From contig NC_052505.1 of NCBI RefSeq assembly GCF_014356525.2, positions 15,440,635 to 15,504,634 on the forward strand: a DNA stretch of 64,000 bases, given 5' to 3'. The stretch comes from Nilaparvata lugens. Lineage: Eukaryota > Arthropoda > Insecta > Hemiptera > Delphacidae. The position numbers and the translations under genes are program-made. This document shows positions 54,205 through 64,000 of this stretch, piece after piece; within the stretch, counting starts at the first letter, position 1; the number at the start of each line of letters is the position of its first letter. A model generated the notes under the pieces. It saw only the letters and a program-made list of their open reading frames with translations, had not been told where the DNA came from and searched no databases.

Positions 54205-54773
54205 GGAGCGTTCACATTAGTCAAGATTATTTGAATTCATAATTGGTGTAAAATGAATGTATTTTGCAAACTGGAAATCAAATTTGGAAAAAACAGTAAC
54301 TTGAATCCACCAGACCAATGTAGACCCTTCTTCAAGTTTTGTTGATTCAGGTAGATGTTGAAGATGTTTGAGTTTTGGATTTAACTTGAATCTTGAAGGT
54401 ACAATCCAAACCAATGTACCTAGTATTCTAGGTTTCTTGATACAACCTAGGTAAAAAAGATAAAATTATATTATGTAGAATGTGAACTATTTGTGCGATC
54501 AGTAGTATCTCCGGTGGTATGAGTAGTGTTGTTTGGTGGCCTGGCGCCCCATCCACTTGTAATTGGCACGTTTGTTGAGCTCCAGTAATAAAACTTGGTT
54601 GTGCTTAGCGCGACAAAGGGATAGCGATAACTTCTTGCCACTTTTATCCTGTTACGATCAGAGTCCGTCTTGGCTGCAAAGTTTAACTCGTTCTGGAACA
54701 CTTTTGTGTCGCCTGGTTCAGTCCTAGTCCCGGTGACAGCCGGTCTGCTCCACTGGAACAAACGATCTCGTCT
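54205..54773. other. unassigned, locally GC-balanced
   Basis: 54480-54770 is less AT-rich and open on the minus strand (96 codons from 54761), but the peptide shows no domain I can name. A TGGGGCGCCAGGCCACC stretch on the minus strand recalls a tRNA primer site only vaguely. Confidence 0.3.
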
Positions 54774-54815
<42 letters not shown>

Positions 54816-54937
54816 TGAGATGAGATTAGATTAGAAAGAGAGAGAGAGAGGTAGAGAGAGTGACCGAGAGATTGAATACGAGAAAGAAATATAGAGAGAG
54901 AATGAGTGTGTGAGAGATCGAGAGGAGAGAGTGAGAG
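54774..54937. repeat. GA-rich microsatellite region
   Basis: (GA)n at 54774-54812 and many further GAGAGA blocks up to 54937. On the minus strand this is a CT tract. Confidence 0.9.
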
Positions 54938-55236
54938 ATTGATTGATTGATTGATTGAGTACTTTATTTATGTAGACTACAATATATACTGGCTTATACA
55001 CTTATATACAATAGCTTACAATACAGCAAAATTATAGATAAATTTACATAATATAGACTAAGAAAATAATTATTGAACTGTATATGATACGAAAAAGCAA
55101 TTTGTAATATAATAACTATAGATAATAATCATATTGTTATGCATCTACATAAATTGGCGGAGCTTTGGACATATCAATGTCCATTCTTCGGAAAGAATAT
55201 TAAAAATATCCTCCCCACTAACTCTCTACCAAACTG
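54938..55236 (-). mobile_element. LINE 3' end, copy C (5'-truncated)
   Basis: On the minus strand it matches 19734-20031, from GGTAGAGAGTTAGTGGGG to the (TCAA)n tail, with few differences. Only ~300 bp inserted. GA-rich DNA (CT on the element's strand) lies on both sides. Confidence 0.9.
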
Positions 55237-55901
55237 AGAGAAAGGGAATGAGGGGGTAAAGAGGTAGAGAGAGTGAGCGAGAGATTGAGTGAGAGAAAGA
55301 GTGAGAGAGTGTTTGAGTGAGTGAGAGGTGAAGAAAGAGGACCACATTGATTAATCATTGACAGTTGGTGTTAGCTAAAGAAGTGGATTGATTAATCATT
55401 GACAGTTCCTGTTAGCTGAAGAATTGGATTAGGTTCACAGTTCAACTTTCTGCTGCGGCATTTGGATACGGGATGCATGATCCTAATCCTGATCCATGTT
55501 CATGTTAATCGATATGGTATTGGCAATAGAATTATAAATTTTATTTTCTGTGGAATTTTTAATATTTCTGGACCAGTGTATAAATGGCCAGAGTTAAATG
55601 TTCAATGTCTCCTTAGAGGCGACTTATTTCCTTTGGGCCTAATTTGAAGTCACTGATCTCAAGTCATTAACTTTCAAAATAGGTATAAATGAATAATAAG
55701 TATCACTACTCCCAGGATTGTAAAAATTGAAAGTTTTAAGAGATTAATTATCGAATCTATGAATTATTGTGCATTGCCAGTTACAAGTCGCTTAAAATTT
55801 TATAATTTTCTATTTATGTATACTCATTCTGTACCTTCCAATAAATTTACTAGCTATCGTGAGACTCAGTCCAAATTGTACCATTGATTGAATGAGTATA
55901 A
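55237..55901. other. GA-rich then unassigned DNA
   Basis: GA-rich to about 55340, then a tandem pair of GATTGATTAATCATTGACAG at 55347 and 55386. No gene. Confidence 0.4.
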
Positions 55902-56066
55902 AGGTGCGTAAAAATTTACGCACCGCGAACATGAGCAATTCACTTTTAATCAGCTGATGCCAAGCTTTTCATAACTGTATCTTACCGTTTCTGTAAAAAT
56001 ACAGATATAGTCAGCTGATTAAAAGTGAATTGCTCATGTTCGCGGCGCGTATATCTGTACGCACCT
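55902..56066. mobile_element. foldback MITE with TAA target duplication (165 bp)
   Basis: Starts AGGTGCGTAAAAATTTACG and ends GTATATCTGTACGCACCT, flanked by TAA at 55899-55901 and 56067-56069. Inner arms share CAATTCACTTTTAATCAGCT. The 3-bp TAA duplication suggests PIF/Harbinger mobilisation. Confidence 0.9.
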
Positions 56067-56552
56067 TAATATGTTACTTAGAAGGAATACGACAGTTTGA
56101 AGTTAATATCACTATAGATTGATCCTCAATTCCTATTGATTTTCAACTAAACTGCCATTGATTATCTTCAAGAATATCTAATTCGAATCATCTTCGATGA
56201 ATTCAAACCAATGAAAGCATTATTTTCCGTGGAACATTGTTAGATTGAAAACACAAGAGAAAATATAAAAAGATGTTCAAGCTCCTTCAGTCTTACTGTT
56301 GAGTTTTGAATCAGACCAGCTATGGTAGAGTACCAGACGTTCAGTATATTAAGAGCATGCGAATTATTCATTCATCGTTTTTAAATATCTTATTGAATCA
56401 CGCTTTGTTCTGGCCACATTGTTCCACTATTGGTTTTAAGCAGCTGCCAGCTGTCTGTAGTTCTTTTATGACCGAATATCATAATTCATATTCATTCATA
56501 GTCACATATCTGTAACAACGAATTGAGACCAAGAAACTTGGCGCAACTGTGC
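56067..56552. other. unassigned DNA
   Basis: No gene or repeat partner recognised. Confidence 0.4.
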
Positions 56553-57210
56553 TATAGTGAGGTCCACGTTATAATGGCAGTGGAGAAACATAGGAGAAAA
56601 GTGGTGCTGATTCTCTACCTTGCCACTGCCTTCTATCGAGAATATTTGATATCGGTATATCTGATGTTAATATTTAGTGTTCATACTACTTGTTGAAAAT
56701 AATCAATTATATTTCATTCGTAAAAAAATAATTTTCTCAATGATTGAATTTAAAAAATGGTTAAATTTGAATAAAATATAAATATTAGTACCCTTTCAAA
56801 TTTTTTTTTTTTTGACTTGAAAATGGCATTAATGTCCGAAACATGTTGTGATAAAATAATTTAAAAGGGTACCAAGATTTACATTAAAAGTAGCCCTAAA
56901 GAAAAAAGACAATGGTTGAATTTTCATGTAGAAATATAATTGATTAACAAAATATTCTGTCTCGATCATTAAAATTTATCATTCAATCATCTAATCCTTT
57001 TTTTAAGAAGAAGATGATTGAATGATAAATTTGAATAATTGAGATTGAATATTCAGTTAATTAATCATATTTCTACATTGTTGAAGAACGATCTGGCAAC
57101 GTTGCTGAAAGCTTGAGAAGGATATTGCTATCTGCTTTGTCGAACGATAGACAAGGATAGCAACACTATTGTTAATAAAATACTGTAATCATAACGTGGA
57201 CCTTACTATA
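56553..57210 (+). mobile_element. MITE family M1, full-length copy (~658 bp)
   Basis: TATAGTGAGGTCCACGTTAT at the left, ATAACGTGGACCTTACTATA at the right. The middle holds a foldback-like repeat (GACTTGAAAATGGC and AAAAGGGTACCAAG words) related to 16577-16800. Confidence 0.85.
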
Positions 57211-57964
57211 GGAATAGATACAATGATGATACGAACATGATACAAAGATGATACGAACATGATACAAAGATGTTACGAACATGATACAAAGATGATACGA
57301 ACATGATACAAACATGATTCAAAGATGATAGAAGGATGATATACAAGTATAGCAACACCAATGTTAATAAAATACTGCCATCATAACGTGGACCTCACTA
57401 TAGGAATATGATACAATGATGATACGAACATGATACAAAGATGATACGAACATGATACGAACATGATACGAACATGATACAAACATGATTCAAAGATGAT
57501 ACAAGGATGATAGACAAGTATAGCAACACCAATGTTAATAAAATACTGCAATCATAACGGTCGTGGACCTTACTATAGGAATAGATACAATGATGATACG
57601 AACATGATACAAAGATGATACGAACATGATACGAACATGATACGAACATGATACAAACATGATACAAACATGATTCAAAGATGATACAAGGATGATAGAC
57701 AAGTATAGCAACACCAATGTTAATAAAATACTGCAATCATAACGGTCGTGGACTTACTATAGGAATAGATACAATGATGATACGAACATGATACAAAGAT
57801 GATACGAACATGATACAAACATGATACGAACATGATACAAACATGATACGAACATGATACGAACATGATACAAACATGATACAAAGATGATACAAGGATG
57901 ATAGAAAAGTATAGCAACACCAATGTTAATAAAATACTGCCATCATGACGTGGACCTCACTATA
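57211..57964 (-). repeat. four-unit array derived from an M1 terminus
   Basis: Units end at about 57402, 57577, 57761 and 57964 (175-203 bp each), every one with AATACTGC..ATCATAACG and a GGACCTCACTATA-like M1 end. Inside each unit lie runs of the 11-bp words GATACGAACAT and GATACAAAGAT. Two units share an extra CGGTC in the terminus, showing unit duplication. Confidence 0.9.
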
Positions 57965-58349
57965 ATTATAGGAGTATTGTTGAATGTATGCGAGTCAGAG
58001 TCAGAGCCCTCTCAAGACGTCGATTCCGTTCCTTTTGTTACCTGACTGCTTCACTTGTTCTGTTGTTGCGATAATAAGCAACTTGCCAGCCGTGAGTGTT
58101 TGCAACTACACGAAAAGTCTGGGGAGATGATAAGCTCCAACACCCGACGTTGAAGATGCAATGACATCACACTAGCGGACTCTCTCCTCAATGTAAGCAA
58201 CATTATAAGCATTGTATTCTACAACGTTTATTCATTTATTCGTTTTATATTTATAATTCGGAATTCATTTATTCGTTCGAATTCCTTCGTGGGAATAATT
58301 CCCTTCGACAATATATCACGGACATTATTTTATTCATGGGAACATTTTC
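57965..58349. other. unassigned DNA
   Basis: 57985-58200 is GC-balanced. No gene recognised. Confidence 0.35.
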
Positions 58350-58635
58350 CTTAGATAATAATTAACTATTAATGTTTTTGAATTGTTCGAAAGGTTAATT
58401 CGAAAAGTTCTGCTTTTTATTCATGAGTATTTTCATGTTTGATACTGCCTATCAATGAATAGAATATTCCTGCAGCATATAGGCTGTATAACAAATTTCC
58501 ATTGTTAATAATTAATCATTAATATTTTTGAATTGTTCGAATGATTAGTTCGAAAAGTGTTGTTTTATATTCCTGAGTATTTTTATGTTTGCTACTGCCT
58601 ATCAATGAATAGAACTCCTGCAGCATGTATGCCTA
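58350..58635 (+). repeat. two-copy duplication (~145 bp)
   Basis: TTTTTGAATTGTTCGAA, CTGCCTATCAATGAATAGAA and CTCCTGCAGCAT-like words appear once in each unit. Confidence 0.85.
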
Positions 58636-58895
58636 TATATCACCCAATTCGATTAAGAATTTCACAACCGAGTTTTTCCTTGAAATGCACTGAAAGGTAA
58701 TTTACTGGTAAAATAGTGTGGAATTGTCTGAATTATTACACTTAGCGATGAACAAATTATTTCAATTATAGTGGAACAATAGGCATTCGTATTAAAAGTC
58801 CATTCAAATAGCTGTTATATGTCAATATTGTTGTTTTCAGTCCGTATTATTGTGTTTTTGTATGTTGTTGTTATGGTGTTCTGATTGTGACAGCA

Positions 58896-59175
58896 TTGTT
58901 GACCAAGCGAAGTGAGGTCTAAGATTCAAGTCGACGGTTTGGCATTTCTCTTGATGTTTAAATGTTTATATGTTTCGCATATACGGCGAAACGCGGTAAT
59001 AGATTTTCATGAAATTTGTCAGTTATGTTCCTTTTTAAATTGCGCGTCGACGTATATACAAGGTTTTTGGAAATTTTGCACTACAAGAATAATATAAAAG
59101 GAAAAAGGTTAATTATTCATCATAAATCAGCTGCCTAGTGGACTATAATACTACCCGTTCAAAAACATCGAACAT
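58896..59175 (+). mobile_element. repeat family S, copy 4
   Basis: It starts TTGACCAAGCGAAGTGAGGT and includes GATTCAAGTCGACGGTTTGG and GCGTCGACGTATATACAAGG. The complement of this order is found at 32869-33270. Confidence 0.7.
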
Positions 59176-59207
59176 CGAAGATGATACTAGAATGAGGGTG
59201 ATCTTCG

Positions 59208-59455
59208 TATCATCTCTGCACATCTTTGTATCATCTCTGTATCATCTTCGTATCATCTCTGCACATCTTTGTATCATCTCTGTATCATCTTCGTATCATC
59301 TCTGCACATCTTTGTATCATCTCTGTATCATCTTCGTATCATCTCTGTACATCTTTGTATCATCTTCGTATCATCTCTGCACATCTTTGTATCATCTCTG
59401 TATCATCTTCGTATCATCTCTGCACATCTTTGTATCATCTCTGTATCATCTTCCC
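59208..59455 (+). repeat. 43-bp minisatellite, about six units
   Basis: Unit: ATCATCTCTGCACATCTTTG, TATCATCTCTGTATCATCTT, CGT. It abuts an M1 end at 59459 and is the complement-style counterpart of the GATACAAAGAT runs at 57211-57964. Confidence 0.92.
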
Positions 59456-59458
59456 AAA

Positions 59459-59659
59459 ATGAGGTTCACGTTATAATGGCAGTATTTGATTAACATTGGT
59501 GTTAAAATCATTGTCTATCATCCTAGCAACACCAATGTTAATCAAATACTGCCATTATAACGTGAACGAACAACACTATAGGAAGATGATAAAAAGATGA
59601 TACAAGGATAGCAATACCAGTATTAATCAAATACTGCCATTATAACGTGGACCTCACTA
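59459..59659. mobile_element. MITE family M1, back-to-back terminal fragments
   Basis: AATGAGGTTCACGTTATAAT at the left. The right terminus AATACTGCCATTATAACGTG occurs at 59545 and again at 59630. The interior is only ~60 bp. Confidence 0.85.
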
Positions 59660-60289
59660 GAGCTGTAATACACTGTAAGTTATGCAGCTTTATTAAGAAG
59701 CAGGTGGTGGAAATACTGGTGTAGCTACTGATGTGAGGTGAATAAGATTGCCTGCCTATGGGGAAGTATCGTGACTGGTGAGGGAAAATGTGGTGTTTTG
59801 GAAGCAACCAAGTGATACTGTGTTAGCCCTGGCCTTGTGAGCCACTGAGCAAGAAGCCGATTCAATTTGGCGTCAGGGTCACAACATTACTTTCGCCATT
59901 GTTCTTATGAGTGGCTCTATGGCAGCTGGAATGTCGCAGCCGAGGCCTGTGTGATGTTAGGCCTTGTTTTTCACATGGCTTCCCTTTTTTCCTTCCACCC
60001 TCCTCCTGTTTAATATAGTCGGCACTCAAAATATGTCGTTCCCGTTCCCTTTTCCGATACAAATCTAAGTAACTCGATGCAAAATGGAGTGATGTCTCTT
60101 GCAGAGAAACGAACCAAATTGTATCATCCATCTTGTATCTCTGATCTGTTGAGCAACGAACCAAAATTTTCTACTTTATGGTGTTGCTTGGATCGTCGAC
60201 CTTTCGTGAACTTTCATTCTGTGGTATCAGATCAATTACAATTACAATTTTTCATTGCAATCTATATGAATCATAAGATATATAGTTCT
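59660..60289. other. unassigned DNA
   Basis: Composition is more balanced than average. A minus-strand frame (59862-60164) and a plus-strand frame (60077-60310) have no domain I recognise. Confidence 0.3.
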
Positions 60290-60564
60290 GGTTGCACAAA
60301 AGCCGGTTAGCTCCCCCATGACAGGTACTACTGTACAGGGGTGAGTACAGTTGGAAAGGTTGAAAAGGTAGGGTGTGGTTAAGAAGATTAAGTTGAGTTG
60401 ATTGGGTTAGGTAGGGTAGGTTATGTGTAGTTACATGTATAGTTAGGTGGGGTAGGCAATTTTAATCATGATTAAATGCCATGAGAACCAATCAGAGAAG
60501 GCTTTTCTAATTGTTTCTCGGGGCATTTAATTACGGTTCAAATCTAACAGAATTTTGTGCAACT
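60290..60564. mobile_element. CCGGTT foldback interrupted by a G-rich insert
   Basis: TGGTTGCACAAAAGCCGGTT at the left and GAACCAATCAGAGAAGGC onward match 53242-53390. About 150 bp with AGGTAGGGTAGG-like words separate the terminus from the rest of the left arm. Confidence 0.75.
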
Positions 60565-60809
60565 GAGACAAAATCTGATCTTAATAATCGAAGTTTAACA
60601 AATTCTCTTGTATGAAAACGGCATGATTTGTGTTGGACACTTCTAACCAATACGTTTGTTTTACTTTTACTTTGTTAACTTTTTTCTGACCATGCTATTC
60701 TCACTGAATTAAAAGACCTGAAGTTGCATTCCTCATAGTCTTATTTTCTTCTAGTCTTTTGAAAGTATAGACGTTTCAAAAGTAGGGTCTGTCTAAGAAC
60801 ATATCATAG

Positions 60810-61139
60810 ATTGGAATAAAATGTAATGGGCTCTCTAATTTTGCTAATCATTTGATAACAAACGATCAGAAGTTCAAAACCGAGGAGAATGTTGAGTTTC
60901 TGAATTTTAATAACAAAGGTCTTCTTGTTGTGAGTATTCTAGAAACTTTAGAAATAACTAAAGTAACACAGGATAATTCACAGTTAAGTTTCAAAGGTCA
61001 GATTCATTTCAACCAATACAACACCACCAACCTTTTTTATCATGAATTTTTTGGTAATTTGCAATTTTATTTTCTTATTCCTTCAGTTTACCATCTTTTT
61101 GTAACATTTATCTCTTGTTTTTACATATTTATTTCGTAA
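60810..61139 (+). pseudogene. C-terminal remnant of a GIY-YIG/Penelope-like element protein
   Basis: The frame is open from just after a TAG at 60807 to TAA at 61137-61139. It reads KCNGLSNFANHLITNDQKF, then EENVEFLNFNNKGLLVVSIL, ETLEITKVTQDNSQLSFKGQ and IHFNQYNTTNLF. SNFAxHLIxNxHxF followed by a hydrophobic strand, NKGLLLxxLExLEIxK and a final LN/FN..N.LF is a pattern I associate with the segment after the GIY-YIG nuclease in Penelope-like and related elements. The nuclease core and the reverse transcriptase are not found upstream, so this is a truncated end. The last ~25 residues are hydrophobic and probably run into UTR. Confidence rests on pattern memory only. Confidence 0.5.
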
Positions 61140-61194
61140 CATTTAACTATTCAATAATCGTCCATGGTTGTCTTCGTTTGCTGTTTGAATCGCC

Positions 61195-61405
61195 ATTTTG
61201 TTTCACCTGAACCGCTAATATTGGAGAGGGGCTTGACTGGGCCAATCGCAAGCCTTGTCATTCAATCGTTCACTTTGATAGGTCATGGCTTCCACTAATA
61301 GCAGTGCTGCTCAATTATACTTGTAGTTTTAGTTACTCAGAGATTGATAATGGTAAAACAACCGGAACCGTTATCTCGTTTTTAATAAATCTGTGTTTAG
61401 ACAAC
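61195..61405 (+). repeat. 3' region shared with 36857-37112
   Basis: GATTGATAATGGTAAAACAA and CGTTATCTCGTTTTTAATAA match the right end of the repeat at 37076-37115. It also shares GGGGCTTGACTGGGCCAATC as the complement of the GATTGGCCTAGACAAGCCCC stretch. It could be the 3' UTR of the preceding remnant. Confidence 0.65.
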
Positions 61406-61409
61406 TTTT

Positions 61410-61547
61410 AGTTCCACAAAAGCCGGTTAAATTTTAATCGTGATTAATTCCACGAAAACCAATCAGAGAAGACGTATCAAAACTCCCTTTTGTGATCGGT
61501 TCTTGTGAATTAATCACGGTTAAAATTTAACCAGCTCTTGTGCAACC
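61410..61547. mobile_element. CCGGTT foldback MITE
   Basis: CACAAAAGCCGGTTAAATTT at the left and AAATTTAACCAGCTCTTGTG at the right. ATTAATTCCACG... and its complement form the arms. Loop near 61470. Confidence 0.85.
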
Positions 61548-61593
61548 TTATGTGTTTATTCTGTATGCATAATATCATTTCATATTATCACAA

Positions 61594-62195
61594 ATATCGG
61601 GGACCGAGCTTCGCTCTGGAGTACAAAAGCATAAAAAATTTATTACGAAACAAGAAATCATAATAACATTCATACAGTAAATTGAGATTAATTCCCAGAG
61701 GAATGCAAAAATTTCCCTCACAGAGGCCCAGTTGCACAAAAGCCGGTTAAATTTTAATCCTGATTAACTTGACGTGAACCAAATCAGAGAATACCATTTA
61801 AAAAAGATGGATCTACTGGAATCAGTATTGAAAATAACCCGGCTTTTTTGCAACCGGCACTAAGTACCTGATTGAATGATTACAAAAGTTCAACAGCTGA
61901 GTCATAACTTTGACACAGTCCCACACACATGAGCTCGCTCACTCACTTCCATCAGCAACAGACGACGAAATAATTATTATCAGCTGTTATAATTCATTTA
62001 TAATAATTTATCCTTTTATGTCCTTCAGCGAGTTTTGCCAGGGATGAGACCTAGTGCAATCGAATTCTTATATTATAAACCTACTATGTTCTGAATTTCG
62101 TGAGAATTGTTAGAGCCATTTTCAAGATCCGGTGAAATACAAACATATAAACATCTATACATATAAACAGAAGTTGCTCGTTTAATAGTATAGGA
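61594..62195 (+). mobile_element. family H composite subfamily, copy 6
   Basis: It starts ATATCGGGGACCGAGCTTCG and ends GCTCGTTTAATAGTATAGGA then T. A CCGGTT foldback (about 61727-61862) sits at the same internal place as in 44125-44714. The two copies are about 90% alike by eye. Confidence 0.85.
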
Positions 62196-63027
62196 TATTA
62201 TCACCTTCTCAACTACTTAGGTATTCTCAACTTAGAAAATTAACGATAGATTCTTTCAGACTATGTAGCCTACATGTAAATTGGGTTTCGGAAAGTTGAG
62301 AATGATACTTTGACGATGGGTGAGGAGAATTTTGAGGAGTAGAACAATATTGATGCAGCTTGGCGTTGGTGATGGAGGAGAAATGACAATGATAAACGAG
62401 CAAATTGTGAGAAAAGTTTCGAATAAAGCAGTTGCCTACTTTGAAAGTTTCGAGAAATAGGCGACAGTTTGTGAAGGACAATGGCTAAGACGGTGTTCCC
62501 CGTTGATGAATGTTTTCTTCTGCCGCGGTGTCTCATTGAGGCTGCAAATGAACCAGATGAAAAGTTTTCAAAAAACTTCAAAAGTATTTCTCGTTCTTTT
62601 GTGAAGTTTTATGATTTTTGATTTTGATCGAGTGGCCTCGATTACTAGAACTACTATGAAACAGTGATTACAGATTACAAAAAAATGTTGTTTCGTCAGG
62701 TTTACTAACATTGTTCTTTTGCGAAAATTGTAATTTTTCGTGGCTTTGCCTACTAGAACAACTTTGAATCAGTGATTACAGATTTCGGAAAAAATAATCT
62801 TGTTTCCTTAGGGTCGTCAGAACTGTCATGTCGTTGTTTAGCTTACAGTATAGGTCGCGCTGGCGATCGACCTCCATGTAACCAGAGATGACAGAAATAA
62901 TCTTTCTTGAAAATATAATAATATTTCCCTACTTTATGATGTAACACAAACACCTTGTAAATAATACGAGTGAACAGAAATGTTAAGTCTCGATCGACTG
63001 TCGATTAGAGTATAAAAATGCAATTCC
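62196..63027. other. unassigned DNA with a short candidate start
   Basis: A 44-codon + strand frame at 62481-62615 (MAKTVFPVDECFLLPRCLIE onward) lies in GC-balanced DNA. Minus-strand frames overlap it. A loose duplication (CAGTGATTACAGATT at 62662 and 62770) follows. No known domain, and I would not call a gene. Confidence 0.25.
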
Positions 63028-63577
63028 TATAGTGAGGTTTACGTTGTAATTGCAGTGGAGAAAGATGGGGAAACAGCGATGCCGATTCTCTGCCTTTTAT
63101 ATAGTATATCTATAGAGGATAACTGATACCAGTATATCTGATGTAAAAGTGCGTACAGATATACGCGCCGCGAACATGAGCAATTCACTTTTAATCAGCT
63201 GACTATATCTGTATTTTTACAGAAACGGTATAAGATATAGATATAAAAAGCTTGGAATCAGCTGATTAAAAGTGAATTGCTCATGTTCGCGGCGCGTAAA
63301 TCTGTACGCACCTTAATATTAACTGGGCACACTGTTTAATATGATCAGTCCTGTTTTAATCGTCAAGAAAATATATTTATCAATGATAAAATAATAAATT
63401 TTCATGATTGAGATTGTATATTTTGTTAAATTACAGGCTCTTCTATATTGTTGGAAAACGATCTGGCAAAGTTGTAATGCTAGAAAAGGATAGCGCTATC
63501 TGCTTTGTCGAATGATAGACAAGGATAGCAACATCAATGTTAATTAAATACTGTCATTTTAACGTGGACCTCATTAA
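63028..63577 (+). mobile_element. MITE family M1 copy with a nested foldback
   Basis: Starts TATAGTGAGGTTTACGTTGT and ends TTTTAACGTGGACCTCATTA. Inner phrases ACTGATACCAGTATATCTGA and GATAGACAAGGATAGCAACA are typical. The block 63147-63313 interrupts it. Confidence 0.85.
63147..63313. mobile_element. foldback MITE (167 bp) nested in M1, TAA duplication
   Basis: Starts AAGTGCGTACAGATATACGC and ends AAATCTGTACGCACCT, with TAA on both sides (63144-63146, 63314-63316). It is about 90% alike to 55902-56066. Removing it restores the M1 phrase ATCTGATGT..AATATTAACTG. Confidence 0.9.
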
Positions 63578-63624
63578 AGGAAGATGATACGAGGATGATA
63601 AACAATATAGTTGTTGATGATAGT

Positions 63625-64000
63625 TTTTTACTTTCCTTTCCTACTACCATAGGTAAGGAAAGTATTGCTTTCCAAAAAAAATTAAGGTACCCCAATTTCA
63701 AGTTTTCTATACGTTTCAAGGTCCCCTGAGTCCAAAAACATGATTTTTGGGTGTTGGTCTGTGTGTGTGTATGTGTGTGTCTGTGAACACGGTAACTCTA
63801 TTCCTAATTAACCGATTGACTTGAAATTTTAAGCTTAAGGTCCTCATATCATGAGGACCCGACAATAAGAAATTCAATAAAATTCAATTCAAGATGACGG
63901 AAAAAATGGCGGATGATTACTAAAAAACCATGTTTTCACGGTTTTCTTGAATACGGATCTAACGATTTTCTTCGAATTCATACCATGAATAGCTAGCTAT
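63625..64000 (+). mobile_element. repeat family R2, copy 4, cut by the window end
   Basis: Starts TTTTTTACTTTCCTTTCC, then a hairpin to GGTAAGGAAAGTATTGC, a GTGTGTGTATGTGTGTG run near 63763, and the beginning of the ~166-bp unit (ACCATGTTTTCACGG near 63927). Confidence 0.85.

Noticed and set aside
54471..54761. Possible LTR retrotransposon primer site and gag start
   Set aside because: One short GGCGCCAGG-like word is not enough. No paired long terminal repeats, polypurine tract or pol motifs are visible.
57398..57923. Frames with repeated SCSYHVRIIFV-like words
   Set aside because: They follow the 11-bp repeats of the M1-derived array. Periodicity, not coding, keeps them open.
59138..59493. 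Three overlapping frames with SSLYHLCIIFV repeats
   Set aside because: They are produced by the 43-bp minisatellite and appear in all three phases.

Overview
The window looks like AT-rich, repeat-dense insect nuclear DNA. Evidence: introns and splice sites, no bacterial-type operons, a tRNA-derived SINE with a 13-bp target duplication, non-LTR, Penelope-like, piggyBac, Helitron-like and PIF/Harbinger-like remnants, many foldback MITEs, and a short run of the insect telomere motif CCTAA. The style of the short repeats suggests a hemipteran, perhaps a planthopper. That guess is from memory and is not proven by anything here.

Only one piece of probable host coding sequence is convincing: a 95-bp exon at 4129-4223 on the + strand. 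It encodes the second half of a PDZ domain of the multi-PDZ (MPDZ/Patj/InaD-like) type, with a clean acceptor, donor and reading frame. The intron just upstream carries four tandem copies of its own 3' splice-site region (3605-4128). Candidate untranslated first exons end at donor-like sites near 5134 and 28700, but this is weak. Most of the window is therefore probably intron or intergenic DNA.

Layout: 0-5 kb holds repeats, a foldback and the PDZ exon. 5-12 kb holds tandem duplications, a 57-bp minisatellite and a SINE fragment. 12-16 kb holds a two-stem repeat and a Helitron-like repeat split by a Harbinger-like element. 17-26 kb holds a Helitron-like copy, two head-to-tail LINE 3' ends in CT-rich DNA, a decayed piggyBac and a second LINE. 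26-34 kb is mostly unique with several diffuse repeats. 34-41 kb holds a 27-bp minisatellite, foldbacks, a large repeat with an internal ~166-bp array, a SINE and inverted mini-arrays. 41-50 kb holds LINE fragments, Helitron-like copies and a MITE split by a small Helitron. 50-64 kb holds further MITE copies, a satellite-like array grown from a MITE end, a Penelope-like remnant and composite repeats.

These parts do not form a pathway. What links them is nesting and amplification. One MITE family (called M1 here) has at least ten copies or fragments and has seeded tandem arrays three times. Helitron-like, Harbinger-like and foldback elements have inserted into one another, which gives a relative order of events. 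I did not find a convincing new defence or enzyme system. The most unusual items are the amplified splice-acceptor region, the M1-derived array, and a LINE family whose three copies all lie in CT-microsatellite DNA.
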